From assembly GCA_050743365.1 (NCBI GenBank), contig JBOGFI010000072.1:1-64000 (forward strand): 64,000 bases of DNA, in the 5' to 3' direction. Positions 24,427 through 33,958 of the stretch are shown piece by piece; positions within the stretch are counted from its first letter, which is position 1, and every line of letters starts with the position of its first letter. The position numbers and the translations under genes are program-made. This stretch comes from JBOGFI01 sp050743365. Lineage in GTDB: Bacteria; Actinomycetota; Acidimicrobiia; IMCC26256; JACDBD01. Under the pieces are notes generated by a model. The model saw only the letters and a program-made list of their open reading frames with translations, was not told the DNA's origin and ran no database searches.

Positions 24427-24765
24427 GGCAGGAGCGAGACCCGCGGGTACCGGAGCGCTACCAGCGAAACGCGATCATTCGGGGATTGGGCGACGCTGAG
24501 ACCCCGATGATCTCGTGCTCATCTGCGATGTCGACGAGATCCCGAGTCCAGATGCGGTGCCGCGGCTCGGCGCTCTCGGTGTCGACGACATCGCCGCATT
24601 CGAGATGGCCTCGCCCGCCGGAGCACACACGACTTATCCCAGATCTCAGTAGAGCCAGGGATCCTTGATGTCGAGGTGCGTGGCCCCCTCGATCAGCGAT
24701 TGCCACTCGAATAACTTGCGGTGCGCCTCGAGCAGCTCTTCTTCTCGCCAGCGCGGGCAGCTTCC
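24427..24765 (-). other. Gene-fragment scar without an intact gene
   Basis: No open frame here looks like a complete protein. One frame reads REEELLEAHRKLFEWQSLIE, then a stop at 24646 after KDPWLY, which looks like the end of a protein I cannot identify. Another reads WTRDLVDIADEHEIIGVSAS before a stop near 24475. Both have protein-like composition, so I interpret the stretch as decayed coding DNA. Confidence 0.4.
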
Positions 24766-24930
24766 TCAACAGACGGTACCGCCGTTCTTGGTCCAGGCGG
24801 TGGGCACGGTGATGTGGTTGCGACAGGTGACGCGGTCGGTGCGCAAGTCGACGGTGAAACGATCTTTGGTGAACGACCATGTTCGAGCCAATGAACCCGG
24901 TGCCGCGGGTCTCAAGCGCGCGCACGTTCA
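24766..24930 (-). mobile_element. Remnants of an epimerase start and an IS1182-like transposase
   Basis: On the minus strand, 24880-24930 reads RALETRGTGFIGSNMV, recognisable as the start of an extended SDR (TGGTGFIGSNMV) carrying substitutions. The next ~110 bp in another frame read KDRFTVDLRTDRVTC and TVPTAWTKNGGTVC, the pattern of the cysteine-containing segment of IS1182/IS5-group transposases, before a stop at 24766. Joining two unrelated fragments suggests insertion followed by deletion. No terminal inverted repeats are visible. The transposase identification is from memory of the family pattern and is tentative. Confidence 0.4.
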
Positions 24931-24931
24931 G

Positions 24932-26677
24932 CTACTCGGTGGCGAGTCCGCTCGTGTTCCGGTCGATGACGAGGTTGCCGAGCACGAGCACGTCCATCTG
25001 CGTGCGCGTGAAGCAGGCGACCGCCTCCTCGGGACGGTTCACGATGGGTTCGTTCTCATTGAACGAGGTGTTCAGGATCACCGGGACGCCGGTCTGGCGG
25101 CCGACCGCGTCGATGAGCCCGTGATAGCGCGGGTTCTCGGTCGCGCTCACCGTCTGCAGCCGAGCCGTGCCGTCGGCATGCGTGACCGCCGGGATGCGCT
25201 CGCGGCACTCCGGGCGGACGTCATATGCCAGGAGCATGTACGGCGACGGGTGGCTCTCCGCGAACCAGTCACCGGTCGCCTCCTCGAGCACCGACGGCGC
25301 GAACGGCCGGAACGGCTCCCGGTGCTTGATTCGGGCGTTGAGCACGTCCTTGGTGTTGCGACGGCGCGGATCACACACGATCGATCGGTTCCCGAGCGCG
25401 CGCGGCCCGAACTCCGTGTGTCCCTGGTACCAGCCCACGATCGCGCCTTCCGCGAGTCGCCGCGCCGTATAGTCGAGCAGCTCGTCGTCGTCGAAGCGCT
25501 TCGGAGTCAGCCCAGCCGCTCGGAGTGCCTTGCCACACGCGGCCTCGTCGTACGAGGGACCGAGGTACGCGTGGCGCATCTCCCAGGACCGCGGCCAACC
25601 AAGTGTCGCGTTCCAGATCCACAACGCGGCGCCGAGCGCCGTCCCGGCGTCGTTCGCGGCCGGCTGCACCCAGAGGTCCTCGAAGGGCGTCTCCGCTACG
25701 ATCCGCCCGTTCACGACACAGTTGAGCGCGACGCCTCCGGCGAGCACGAGCCTCGGGCTCGGACAGCGCGCGTGCAGGTTGCGGAGCCACTCCAGCTCGA
25801 TCTCCTCGAGGCGCGCCTGCACGGACGCGGCAAGGTCGCGGTCGCGGTCGGTCACCTCGGATCGTGGGACTCGTGCCGGCCCGAAGCGCTCGGCCACGTG
25901 GTCGGACCACAGTTGCCCGATCAGCGGCGTTCCTCCGGTCCAGGTCATGTCCACGCCGCGGTCGTGATGAACGAAGTAGTCGAGGTCGAGGCAGATCCGC
26001 ATCCCGTCGAGGCCGACGACGTCGCGGAGCTCGTCGAGATACGAGGGCCCGCCGTACGCGGCGAGCCCCATGAGCTTGTACTCGTCGCCGTACGACGGGA
26101 GGCCGAGGAACTGCGTGAACGCCGTGTAGAAGACGCCCAAGGAGTCCGGGAACCCGACGTTGCCACGCACGCCGATCGACGAGCCCTGGCCGACGCCCCA
26201 CATCGCGGACACGTAGTCGCCCATGCCGTCGAGGGTCGCGGTCGTGGCGTCCTCGAACGGCGAGCATAGGAACGCGCTCGCCATGTGCGAGCGGTGGTGC
26301 TCGACTCGATGGAACTTCGCCCGCAGGTCCTTCGGATCGACGTCAAGCGTCGCCGCGAGCCCGTCACGCGCGGAGAGGATCTGGCGATTGTTGGAGAGCC
26401 GCTGACGAACGGAACGGATCGACCGTCGGTCGCGCAGTGTGCGCAACACCTTGCGCCCGATGTGAGCGAGCGGGTCGCGCGAGATCCCGACATGGTCGAT
26501 GTCACGCGCGCTCGCACCAGCTTGGCCCAGACACCAGCGCACAGCCTCCGACGGGAAGCCGGCCTGGTGCTTCTCGCGCGTGAACCGCTCTTCCTCGACC
26601 GCCGCGACGACCTCCCCGTTGACGAGCACGCACGCCGAGGTGTCCCCGTGGTAGGCGTTGACGCCGAGGACGATCAC
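24932..26677 (-). CDS. Carbamoyltransferase (NodU/CmcH/TobZ family)
   Basis: The 581-residue protein matches O-carbamoyltransferases that move carbamoyl from carbamoyl phosphate through carbamoyl-adenylate onto a hydroxyl of a sugar or antibiotic. It starts MIVLGVNAYHGDTSACVLVN. The metal-binding HHRSHMASAF lies near residue 128, and the nucleotide/phosphate sites GGVALNC and HTEFGPRALGNRSI follow. The C-terminal domain has THADGTARLQTV and LNTSFNENEPIV. All key blocks look intact. Within the polysaccharide locus it probably carbamoylates a sugar of the exported glycan. It is followed upstream by an epimerase 7 bp away, same strand. Confidence 0.9.
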   Translation of the reverse strand: MIVLGVNAYHGDTSACVLVNGEVVAAVEEERFTREKHQAGFPSEAVRWCLGQAGASARDIDHVGISRDPLAHIGRKVLRTLRDRRSIRSVRQRLSNNRQILSARDGLAATLDVDPKDLRAKFHRVEHHRSHMASAFLCSPFEDATTATLDGMGDYVSAMWGVGQGSSIGVRGNVGFPDSLGVFYTAFTQFLGLPSYGDEYKLMGLAAYGGPSYLDELRDVVGLDGMRICLDLDYFVHHDRGVDMTWTGGTPLIGQLWSDHVAERFGPARVPRSEVTDRDRDLAASVQARLEEIELEWLRNLHARCPSPRLVLAGGVALNCVVNGRIVAETPFEDLWVQPAANDAGTALGAALWIWNATLGWPRSWEMRHAYLGPSYDEAACGKALRAAGLTPKRFDDDELLDYTARRLAEGAIVGWYQGHTEFGPRALGNRSIVCDPRRRNTKDVLNARIKHREPFRPFAPSVLEEATGDWFAESHPSPYMLLAYDVRPECRERIPAVTHADGTARLQTVSATENPRYHGLIDAVGRQTGVPVILNTSFNENEPIVNRPEEAVACFTRTQMDVLVLGNLVIDRNTSGLATE

Positions 26678-26684
26678 CGCGCCG

Positions 26685-27722
26685 TCAAGAGGCGGCTGAC
26701 GCGCTCACGGGCCGCTCCGTGAGCAGGTGCCCCAGGGATGCCCTGACCGCCTCAGGGTCCTTCGTCGCGGTGTACCAGTCCACGGTGCGACGGAGCCCAT
26801 CGGCGAACGTCACCTGGGGCTCCCATCCGAGGAGCTTGCGCGCGAGGTGGTTGTCGGCGACTCGGTTCACTGGGCCGATGGGCATGTGCGGTTGCGTCTC
26901 GATCGGCGCCCGGTGCCCCGTGTAGTCGAAGACCAGCTCGACCGCGTCGAGGACGCGCACGCGTTCCATCGTGCCGAGGTTGACCGCGGTGCCGTCGTCG
27001 ATGTGCTCGGCTGCCGCGACAGTGCCGAAGACGATGTCGTCCACGTAGGTCCAGTTGCGGATCTGCTCGCCGGTACCCCACACCGCGAACGGGCTCTCAC
27101 CGATGAACGCACGGGCGATCATCGCCATAACAGCGTGGTTCTCGACGCCGCGGGGACCGTAGACGGTGAAGTACCGGCACGACGCCGTGCTCATGCCGTC
27201 CTCGCTGTGCAACGCGCGCAGCGTCAGCTCGCCCGCGAGTTTCGCCAACCCGTACATGCCATCCGGGTCGTATGGCGGCCCAACCATGTCCTCGCTGAGG
27301 TACAGCTCGTCAACGGGCTCCGTCTGGAGGTGCATCGGGTAGACGCATCCCGAGGACGCGAACGCGATCTTGCCGACACCGGCGGCGCGACACGCGTCGA
27401 ACAGCGTCTGGTCGAGACCGAGGTTTGTCGCGCATGCAACTTGGTGGAGGTCGACGTAACCGCGACCGCCGTGGTCGGCCGCGAGATGGAACACGACCTC
27501 CCGATCCGCGCACACGCGGTGCGCGACGTCGGGATCGCCGAGGTCGCCCACTTGGAGGTCGACGTCGTCGGCGACCGCGGCCAGGTTGTCGCGACGGCCG
27601 CTCGAAAGGTCGTCGATCACGCGGACGTGCGCGCCCCGCGTGACCAGCACTTCGACGAGATGCGATCCGATGAACGAGGCGCCACCCGTGACGAGCACCG
27701 CGCGGCCGGTCCAGAACGACAT
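26685..27722 (-). CDS. NAD-dependent sugar epimerase/dehydratase, GDP-mannose epimerase-like
   Basis: The 345-residue extended SDR has TGGASFIGSHLVE, the catalytic-site region ASSGCVYP, YGLAK (YxxxK) and the sugar-contact YFTVYGPRG. SSGCVYP and the E..Y..K layout are closest to GDP-mannose 3,5-epimerase relatives, but many related epimerases share them. It is transcribed with the downstream carbamoyltransferase (7-bp gap) and the upstream glycosyltransferase (10-bp gap). It likely provides the sugar that is then carbamoylated or transferred. Substrate identity is uncertain. Confidence 0.85.
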   Translation of the reverse strand: MSFWTGRAVLVTGGASFIGSHLVEVLVTRGAHVRVIDDLSSGRRDNLAAVADDVDLQVGDLGDPDVAHRVCADREVVFHLAADHGGRGYVDLHQVACATNLGLDQTLFDACRAAGVGKIAFASSGCVYPMHLQTEPVDELYLSEDMVGPPYDPDGMYGLAKLAGELTLRALHSEDGMSTASCRYFTVYGPRGVENHAVMAMIARAFIGESPFAVWGTGEQIRNWTYVDDIVFGTVAAAEHIDDGTAVNLGTMERVRVLDAVELVFDYTGHRAPIETQPHMPIGPVNRVADNHLARKLLGWEPQVTFADGLRRTVDWYTATKDPEAVRASLGHLLTERPVSASAAS

Positions 27723-27732
27723 GGGTCCTTCC

Positions 27733-28929
27733 TCATCCTGTGGGGCCTGCGACCTGCCCCGACGGCCGGGCCGCGGCTTCGACCAGCTCGACGAACCGTA
27801 GCAGTAGGCGTTCGCGCGCGAACGCTTTTCCCGCCGCGGCCGCCCGGTCGGCCATCGTCGCCCGGCGGCCCGGGTCGCGGCGGAGCTCGGCGAGGTGTGC
27901 TGCGATGTTGCCCGGGTCCTCGGGATCGGCGACGACCCCGCAGCCCCATTCGGCCACGAGGTGCGCGGCCTCGCTCTCGGCCGGGACGACGGCCAGGACG
28001 GGACGGCCATACGCGAGCGCTGTGAACAGCTTGCTGGGTACGACGAAGCCAGCGAGCCCCGGACGGAGCGCGACGACCTGCACGTCACCCGCGGCCATCA
28101 CGGACGCGAGCTCCGCGCGTGGTCGGAACGGGACGACTCGCAACCCACGATCGCGCAAGACCTCGGCGCGCACGCCATCGCCGACGAAGAGGAAGGCATC
28201 GTGACCGACACGGTCCGCGGTCTGCGCGAGCTGCTCCCAGGGACCTGCCGCGCCGAGATTGCCGGCGTGGACGGCGAGGAAGTCGGTGCCCGCGCGCAGC
28301 TCGGCGACGACGACAGGATCCGGCGCCCCGGCGGGTGCAGCCGCGCCGTCTGGCACCACGACGACGCCCTCGGCAGGAACGCCGCGCTCGCGCACACGCG
28401 TCGCCATCGTCTCACCGAGACAGATCACGAGCCGGCAGCGGCGCATTGCGGCTGTGTGCACCCACGACCAGGCGCGCGTGGACGGGCCGGAACGCACCAT
28501 GCCGGTCTCGAGCGCGGTGTCGGGATGGAGGTCGCGCAGGCTGTAGACGACAGGACGTCCGCGCGCGATCAGGAGCGCGGACAGCACCGCAAGCGGAGGA
28601 TCCGAGCCCGCGATCACGACGTCAGGACGACGACGAATCACGCCGAGGATGACCGCGAGGCAGAGGTACGAGACGTAGTTCGCGGCACGACCGGCTGCGT
28701 TTCGACGATCAAAGCCCGTCGATCCCACGCGCACGATCTCGACGCCGTTACGTCGCTTCCGCTGCCGCGGCTGCCAGCGCGTCCGTTCCATCGGGTCGTA
28801 CGACGGATGTCCGCAGAGCACCGTGACGTCGTTGCCAGCACGGACGAGCGCGTCGGCGATCTCGGCGAAGACGGCCGCGGTCGCGGAGGTATCCGGCGGG
28901 AAGTACTGGTTGACGAGGAGAATGGTCAT
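27733..28929 (-). CDS. Family 4 glycosyltransferase (WbuB-like)
   Basis: The 398-residue GT-B enzyme starts MTILLVNQYFPPDTSATAAV, typical of WbuB/WcaI-like transferases, and has a C-terminal donor domain with HAGNLG, VPFRPRAEL and SKLFTALAYGRPVLAV. These cytoplasmic enzymes add sugars to the lipid-linked repeat unit. It is the first gene of the leftward half of the locus and is divergent from the rightward operon across 54 bp. The frame stays open upstream, but MTILL is the fold-consistent start. Confidence 0.88.
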   Translation of the reverse strand: MTILLVNQYFPPDTSATAAVFAEIADALVRAGNDVTVLCGHPSYDPMERTRWQPRQRKRRNGVEIVRVGSTGFDRRNAAGRAANYVSYLCLAVILGVIRRRPDVVIAGSDPPLAVLSALLIARGRPVVYSLRDLHPDTALETGMVRSGPSTRAWSWVHTAAMRRCRLVICLGETMATRVRERGVPAEGVVVVPDGAAAPAGAPDPVVVAELRAGTDFLAVHAGNLGAAGPWEQLAQTADRVGHDAFLFVGDGVRAEVLRDRGLRVVPFRPRAELASVMAAGDVQVVALRPGLAGFVVPSKLFTALAYGRPVLAVVPAESEAAHLVAEWGCGVVADPEDPGNIAAHLAELRRDPGRRATMADRAAAAGKAFARERLLLRFVELVEAAARPSGQVAGPTG

Positions 28930-28983
28930 GGAACCGACCAATGCATAGCAGTCTCGCCGCCAAACCGGGTCCCGGGAAGAGTG
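28930..28983. promoter_or_regulatory. Divergent promoter region of the polysaccharide locus
   Basis: The only intergenic gap feeding both arms of the locus: leftward genes start at 28929 and rightward genes at 28984. At 54 bp it must hold promoters for about 20 genes unless internal ones exist. I see no confident -35/-10 pairs; GCATAGCAG and its complement are the only AT-richer elements. Confidence 0.4.
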
Positions 28984-30174
28984 ATGGATAGGATCGCCGC
29001 GATGCCCACCGCGCCGCGCCTGCTCGTCCTCGCGACCGATCCGTGGGGCGTCGGAGGCATCCAGCGCATTACTCGTTCTGTGCTCGCGACACTCTCGGAC
29101 GCGTACGGACCCGATCGCGCGGGACTCCTGGCGATCTGGGAAGGCGACGGCTTACTGCCACCCTGTGTGATCCTGCACCGTGGCCATCCTGCACGAGCAG
29201 GATCCACAGGACGAGTCCCGCTCGGTGCCCGCATCTCGTATGCCACGGCGGCCGTGCGCGCGGCACGCCGGTGGCGTGCGGACCCACTGCTCGTCGTCGC
29301 ATGCCATCCCCACCTCGCGCCTATCGCCTGGGTCGCGGCCCGCGCAGCCAAGAGCCCCTTCGTCGTCTGGTGCTACGGCATCGAGGTCTGGGGATCGTTG
29401 CGTCGCAGCGTCCGCGCCGCGCTCACTCGCGCCGACCGGCTGCTCGCGATCAGCGAGTTCACTGCCGACCGTCTCGACGAGGCGGTACCGGGTGCGCGGA
29501 CCCGCACGACCGTCGTGTCGCCGGGTGCCACGGTGGTCGACATTCCCGACGATCCCGTCGCACGCGATTCCATGCTCGTGCTCACCGTCTCGCGCCTGGA
29601 TCCCGAACACGCGTACAAGGGCGTTGACACGCTCCTGTTGGCGTGGCCGCGTGTGCTCATGGAAGTACCGAACGCACACCTCACGGTCGTGGGCGACGGA
29701 GGGGCACGAGCGCATCTCGAAGGATTGGCGCGTCGGCTCGACGTCGGTAAGAGCGTCTGCTTCCTCGGCCGCGTCAGCGATGACGAGCTGCGCTCGCTCT
29801 ACGCGCGCACCGGTCTGTTCGCGCTCCCCGGGCGTGCGCGCCTGGGTGCGCGTCCCGAGGGCGAGGGCTTCGGCGTTGTGTTCCTCGAGGCCGGCGCAGC
29901 CGGGCTTCCTGTCGTCGCCGGCGATGCCGGTGGCGCGCGCGAGGCCGTCGTCGACGGCGAGACCGGTCTCCTCGTCGACCCCGAGGACCCGGACGACGTC
30001 GCCGAGGCGATCGTGTGGGTGCTCACCGATCCCGCAGTCGCCCGGCGGCTGGGCACCGCGGGACGACGCCACGCCAACGGACCCGGGTCGGAAGCGGCCT
30101 TCCGCGCGCGCGTCCTCGAGGTGGTCGACGAGCTCGTCACCTCTCGATCGCCGGGCGACCCGGTGCAGGTGTAG
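28984..30174 (+). CDS. Family 4 glycosyltransferase
   Basis: The 396-residue GT-B protein begins MDRIAAMPTAPRLLVLATDP. Its N-terminal acceptor domain has GVGGIQRITRSVL, and its donor domain has LTVSRLDPEHAYKGVDTLL, VVGDGGARAHLEGLA and EGEGFGVVFLEAGAAGLPVV with the ExxxG-type nucleotide-sugar motif. It adds a sugar to the repeat unit at the cytoplasmic face of the membrane. ATG at 28984 follows GGGAAG; an in-frame ATG at 29002 with AGGA is almost as good. It is the first gene of the rightward operon, 4 bp before the amidotransferase. Confidence 0.88.
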   Translation: MDRIAAMPTAPRLLVLATDPWGVGGIQRITRSVLATLSDAYGPDRAGLLAIWEGDGLLPPCVILHRGHPARAGSTGRVPLGARISYATAAVRAARRWRADPLLVVACHPHLAPIAWVAARAAKSPFVVWCYGIEVWGSLRRSVRAALTRADRLLAISEFTADRLDEAVPGARTRTTVVSPGATVVDIPDDPVARDSMLVLTVSRLDPEHAYKGVDTLLLAWPRVLMEVPNAHLTVVGDGGARAHLEGLARRLDVGKSVCFLGRVSDDELRSLYARTGLFALPGRARLGARPEGEGFGVVFLEAGAAGLPVVAGDAGGAREAVVDGETGLLVDPEDPDDVAEAIVWVLTDPAVARRLGTAGRRHANGPGSEAAFRARVLEVVDELVTSRSPGDPVQV

Positions 30175-30178
30175 AGCG

Positions 30179-32011
30179 ATGTGCGGCGTCGTCGGGGCGA
30201 TCAGTACCACGCCCGACACGACCCGATCACGTATCGAGGCTGCTCTCGACGCGCTCCGCCACCGCGGGCCGGAGACGCACGGCCTGGAGACGCTCGCGCT
30301 CGCGTCGGTGCAATGCGTCCTCGGCCACACGCGTCTGCGCATCATCGACCTGTCACCAGACGCGAACCAACCGCTCTCCAACGGGCGCGGCACGACGTGG
30401 GTCTCGTACAACGGAGAGATCTACAACCACAGCGAGCTGCGCTCCGAGCTCGAGGCCGCCGGGGCAGAGTTTCGCTCCAGGAGCGACACGGAGGTGCTCG
30501 TCCACCTCTACGACCGTTACGACGGTGACGTCGACGCGATGCTGGCACGCCTGCGGGGCATGTTCGCGTTCGCGCTCGTTGATACGAGTCGCCGCCGGGT
30601 CGTGCTCGCCCGCGACCGGCTCGGCATCAAGCCGCTGTACTGGACCCACCACGAGGGCCGCTTGGCATTCGCATCCGAATGCCGCGCCCTTGTACGGAGC
30701 GGATTGGCGCCCACGACGGCCGACGTGGACACACTGAACAGCTACCTCTTCTGGGGCGTCGTGCCGGGCCCGCGCACCGTGTACTCGGAGATCCACGAGC
30801 TCATGCCGGGCTCGTATCTTGAATGGGACGAGGGCGCCGAGCGTCATGTTCGCTGGTGGTGTCCGAGTACCGATATCGACGACCAGCTCGGCGCCGACGC
30901 AGAGCGCGTCGTGCGCGCAGCGCTCCACGACTCCGTCGCGCGTCACCTGGTGGCGGACCGAACGATCGGCGTCTTCCTGTCGAGCGGCGTTGACTCTCTT
31001 GCGGTCGCCACGACCGCAGCAGCGCTCGCCGGAAGCGATCTGCGCTCCCTGACCGTCACGTTCCCGGACGAGCCCTTCGACGAGGGAACGGTGGAGACGA
31101 CCGCGCACCGACTCGGTTCTCGTCACGATCGCGTGCCCGTGACGGGCACCGAAGTCGCGGCCGCCATGCCCGAGATCGTCTCGGCCATGGACCAGCCAAC
31201 GCTCGACGGCGTGAACACCTGGCTCGTCTGTCGGGCGGCAGCGCAGGCCGGGCTTGTCGTCGCCCTCTCGGGCCTCGGCGGCGACGAGCTCTTCGGTGGC
31301 TATCCGACGTTCCGTCGCGTCCCCCAGCTCGCTCGCATTTCGGCGCTCACCCGGGTTGTGCCCATCGCGTTACGCGACCGTCTCGCGCTCGTGCGGGCAC
31401 GACGACGCCCGGGAAGCTCGCAAGCGCGCGGCCTCGCCGGCGCTCCAGGGGTCATCGGCGGCTACGCGGCCACCCGCGGCTTGTTCGCGCCAACGGAGCT
31501 TCCCGATCACGGGCGCCGTGCGCTCGACACACTGGCACAGACATGCGGGCTCGACGGCGTTCGCGACCCGCGGCTCGCCGTCGGCTGCCTCGAGCTCGCG
31601 CACTATCTCCCCAACCAGCTCCTTCGAGACACGGACGTGATGTCGATGGCGCACTCGCTCGAGGTACGTGTGCCGCTGATCGACGACGTGCTCGTGAATG
31701 TCGTCACGGCGCTACCACCCGCCATCCGGTTCGAACCGGACAAGCAACTCCTGACCCGGGCTGCGGCTCTGCGCGAGAGCCTCCGCAAGCAGCCGTTCGC
31801 GCTCCCGTTCGCATCCTGGCTGCGCGGACCGCTTCGCGACGACGTCCGTCGGGGCCTGCTCTCGGCGGACCTCCCGCTCGGCGACGTGATCCCGGTGCCG
31901 TTGCGCGACCGGGTCTGGCACGCGTTGGAGGCCGGGCGCGTCCATTGGTCACGGCCGTGGGCCCTCGCCGTCGTTCGCCTGTGGGCCGAGGCGAACGGAG
32001 TCGACACGTGA
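30179..32011 (+). CDS. asnB: Asparagine synthetase B-like glutamine amidotransferase
   Basis: The 610-residue protein has a glutaminase domain starting MCGVVGAIST with nucleophile Cys2, then RHRGPETHG and SYNGEIYNHSELR, and a synthetase domain with the PP-loop FLSSGVDSLAV near residue 268 and LSGLGGDELFGGYPTF. Copies inside polysaccharide clusters amidate sugar carboxylates (uronamides) rather than make asparagine. That role fits here next to glycosyltransferases and upstream of a nucleotide-sugar dehydrogenase further along. GTGA overlap with the next gene couples them. Confidence 0.88.
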   Translation: MCGVVGAISTTPDTTRSRIEAALDALRHRGPETHGLETLALASVQCVLGHTRLRIIDLSPDANQPLSNGRGTTWVSYNGEIYNHSELRSELEAAGAEFRSRSDTEVLVHLYDRYDGDVDAMLARLRGMFAFALVDTSRRRVVLARDRLGIKPLYWTHHEGRLAFASECRALVRSGLAPTTADVDTLNSYLFWGVVPGPRTVYSEIHELMPGSYLEWDEGAERHVRWWCPSTDIDDQLGADAERVVRAALHDSVARHLVADRTIGVFLSSGVDSLAVATTAAALAGSDLRSLTVTFPDEPFDEGTVETTAHRLGSRHDRVPVTGTEVAAAMPEIVSAMDQPTLDGVNTWLVCRAAAQAGLVVALSGLGGDELFGGYPTFRRVPQLARISALTRVVPIALRDRLALVRARRRPGSSQARGLAGAPGVIGGYAATRGLFAPTELPDHGRRALDTLAQTCGLDGVRDPRLAVGCLELAHYLPNQLLRDTDVMSMAHSLEVRVPLIDDVLVNVVTALPPAIRFEPDKQLLTRAAALRESLRKQPFALPFASWLRGPLRDDVRRGLLSADLPLGDVIPVPLRDRVWHALEAGRVHWSRPWALAVVRLWAEANGVDT

Positions 32012-33141
32012 GCGACGTCGCCAATACGAGGCCACGCGTCGTCCTCACCGTGCCATCGCTCGCCCGCGAGTTCGGAGGGCCGATCGACAAGGCTCGGCGA
32101 CTGGCCGGCGCGTTGCGTCAGCTCGGTCACGAGGTGACGCTCGTCGGACCGGGGCGCGACGCGAACGGACGCGCGGTAGCGCTCGGCCAACGAGGCCGGT
32201 TCCGGAGCACTCCAGTACCTCGCCATCTCGGCCCACTCCGCGCTGCGATCTCCGAGAGCGAGGTCGTCCACGTGCTCGGCTACCGGGATCCTGTAGGCAC
32301 ACTCGCCACGTTCGCAGCCCGACGCCGACGGGTCCCGTACGTGCTCGAGCCATGCGGCATGCACCGTCGCCGGATCCGCAGTCACGCCCTCAAGGCGGGC
32401 TTCGACGCGACCGCGGGGCGGCTCGTGATCTCAGGTGCGAGCCGCATCGTCGCGACATCGCGCGTCGAGCATGACGAGCTCGTCGCGGACGGCATCGTCC
32501 GCGAGCGGATCGTCGTACGCGCGAACGGGGTCGACGTCGACACCACCCTGGATGCAGCCGCTGGCCGAGCGCTTCGCGAGCGGTTCGGGATTCCCCGAGA
32601 TGTCCCGCTCGTGATCTCGATCGGACGGCTCACGGCGAAGAAGGGACTGACGTCGCTCGTGCGGGCCGTCGCGGGACTCCCGACGCCATGGTTGCTGATC
32701 GCCGGCCCGGACGCTGGAGATGGCACGATCGCGCGATTGCGCGCGCTGCGCGACGACCTCCGGGCCACCGACAGGATCGTGATCGTCATCGATGGGCTCT
32801 GGGGCGACGACAAGACGGCCGCGTTGGCAGCCGCCGACGTGTTCTGCCTGCCGTCGGTCAGCGAGAACTTCGGCACGGCAGCCGCCGAAGCGGCCGTCGT
32901 AGGCGTGCCGGTGGTCGTGTCCGATCAGTGCGGCGTCGGGGAGTGGCTCGATCCCTCGGCGACGCGAACCGTGCCGCACGCAGACGTCGAGGCACTTCGC
33001 ACGGCGGTGGGCGAGATGATCTCGGATCCGGGCGTCCCCGCTGCCGCGAGAGGCGCGGCGTCTGCGGTGCGCGAGCGACTCGACTGGCGCTCGCTCGCGG
33101 CCCAACAAGCCGACATCTACCGCGAGCTCAAGGCGCGCTGA
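32008..33141 (+). CDS. Family 4 glycosyltransferase
   Basis: The 377-residue GT-B transferase has an N-terminal VVLTVPSLAREFGGPIDKAR and a donor domain with ISIGRLTAKKGLTSLVRA, FCLPSVSENFGTAAAEAAVV and GVPVVVSDQCGV. The acceptor and donor sugars cannot be predicted. The GTG start overlaps the amidotransferase stop by 4 nt. It is followed after 23 bp by a methyltransferase gene. Confidence 0.87.
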   Translation: MSDVANTRPRVVLTVPSLAREFGGPIDKARRLAGALRQLGHEVTLVGPGRDANGRAVALGQRGRFRSTPVPRHLGPLRAAISESEVVHVLGYRDPVGTLATFAARRRRVPYVLEPCGMHRRRIRSHALKAGFDATAGRLVISGASRIVATSRVEHDELVADGIVRERIVVRANGVDVDTTLDAAAGRALRERFGIPRDVPLVISIGRLTAKKGLTSLVRAVAGLPTPWLLIAGPDAGDGTIARLRALRDDLRATDRIVIVIDGLWGDDKTAALAAADVFCLPSVSENFGTAAAEAAVVGVPVVVSDQCGVGEWLDPSATRTVPHADVEALRTAVGEMISDPGVPAAARGAASAVRERLDWRSLAAQQADIYRELKAR

Positions 33142-33164
33142 TCTCCGCCGCCCACGAGGGAGGC

Positions 33165-33938
33165 ATGCTGCACAGGACCGAACGCCGTCTGACGCTCGGC
33201 TGCGGCGATACCGTGTCCGCGGTGACGAGTCGGGGTACCGACGTGGAGATCAACCGACGCGTGTGGGAGAAGGCCGCCGGCGTCAGCGATCTCCGGGAAT
33301 CACGGCTGCGGCGCGTGGCCGAGGTCGTCGCGGCCTTGCCGCCGGGGAAGCTACTCGACGTCGGCTGCGGTCGTGGTGCCTTCGGGTCGTTCGTGCGGAA
33401 GCAGCTCGGGTGGGAGGTGCACGGCGTCGAGCTGATCGACGACTTCGTTGCGGAAGCCGCCAAACGACTCCATTCCGCGCAGGCCGTCGCGATCAGCGAG
33501 GCGCCGCTTCCGTTCCCCTCCGACTCCTTCGACCTGGTGTTCGCAGGCGAGATCATCGAGCACCTCGTCGACACCGACGCCTTCCTCGCCGAGATCGCAC
33601 GTGTCACGCAACCGGGCGGCACGGTGATCGTGACCACGCCGAATCTGGCGAGCTTCGAGAACCGGCTGCGGATCCTGCTCGGCCTTTATCCGATCTGGGT
33701 CGATTACCGCGCCGGCGGCGAGGGCCACGTGCGTGCGTACACACCGCGGGTCCTCAAGCGCCAGCTCCGCGCACACGGCCTCGAGCCCCTCCGCCACCTC
33801 GGCAACTGGGTACCGTTCCTCCCGCAGCGATTCGCCGACGATCTACGGCACCCGTGGCTGAGCGTCACGGGAAAGTGGCTTCCTTCCCTCGCGATGGACA
33901 TCATCATCGTCGCGCGCAAGCGAGGGGTCGCGCGCTGA
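33165..33938 (+). CDS. Class I SAM-dependent methyltransferase
   Basis: The product has the SAM motif LLDVGCGRGAFG, acidic GVELIDD, FDLVFAGEIIEHL (motif II) and VTQPGGTVIVTTPN (motif III), typical of Ubi-like O-methyltransferases in glycan clusters. It probably methylates a sugar hydroxyl or the chain end. The ATG at 33165 has GAGGGAGG just upstream; GTG at 33222 would remove 19 poorly conserved residues and is a fair alternative. The protein is 257 residues from the ATG. Confidence 0.83.
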   Translation: MLHRTERRLTLGCGDTVSAVTSRGTDVEINRRVWEKAAGVSDLRESRLRRVAEVVAALPPGKLLDVGCGRGAFGSFVRKQLGWEVHGVELIDDFVAEAAKRLHSAQAVAISEAPLPFPSDSFDLVFAGEIIEHLVDTDAFLAEIARVTQPGGTVIVTTPNLASFENRLRILLGLYPIWVDYRAGGEGHVRAYTPRVLKRQLRAHGLEPLRHLGNWVPFLPQRFADDLRHPWLSVTGKWLPSLAMDIIIVARKRGVAR

Positions 33939-33958
33939 GTCCAGGAGCCTGATGACAC

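Noticed and set aside
24665..26269. 534-codon plus-strand frame
   Set aside because: Antisense to the carbamoyltransferase; no motifs.
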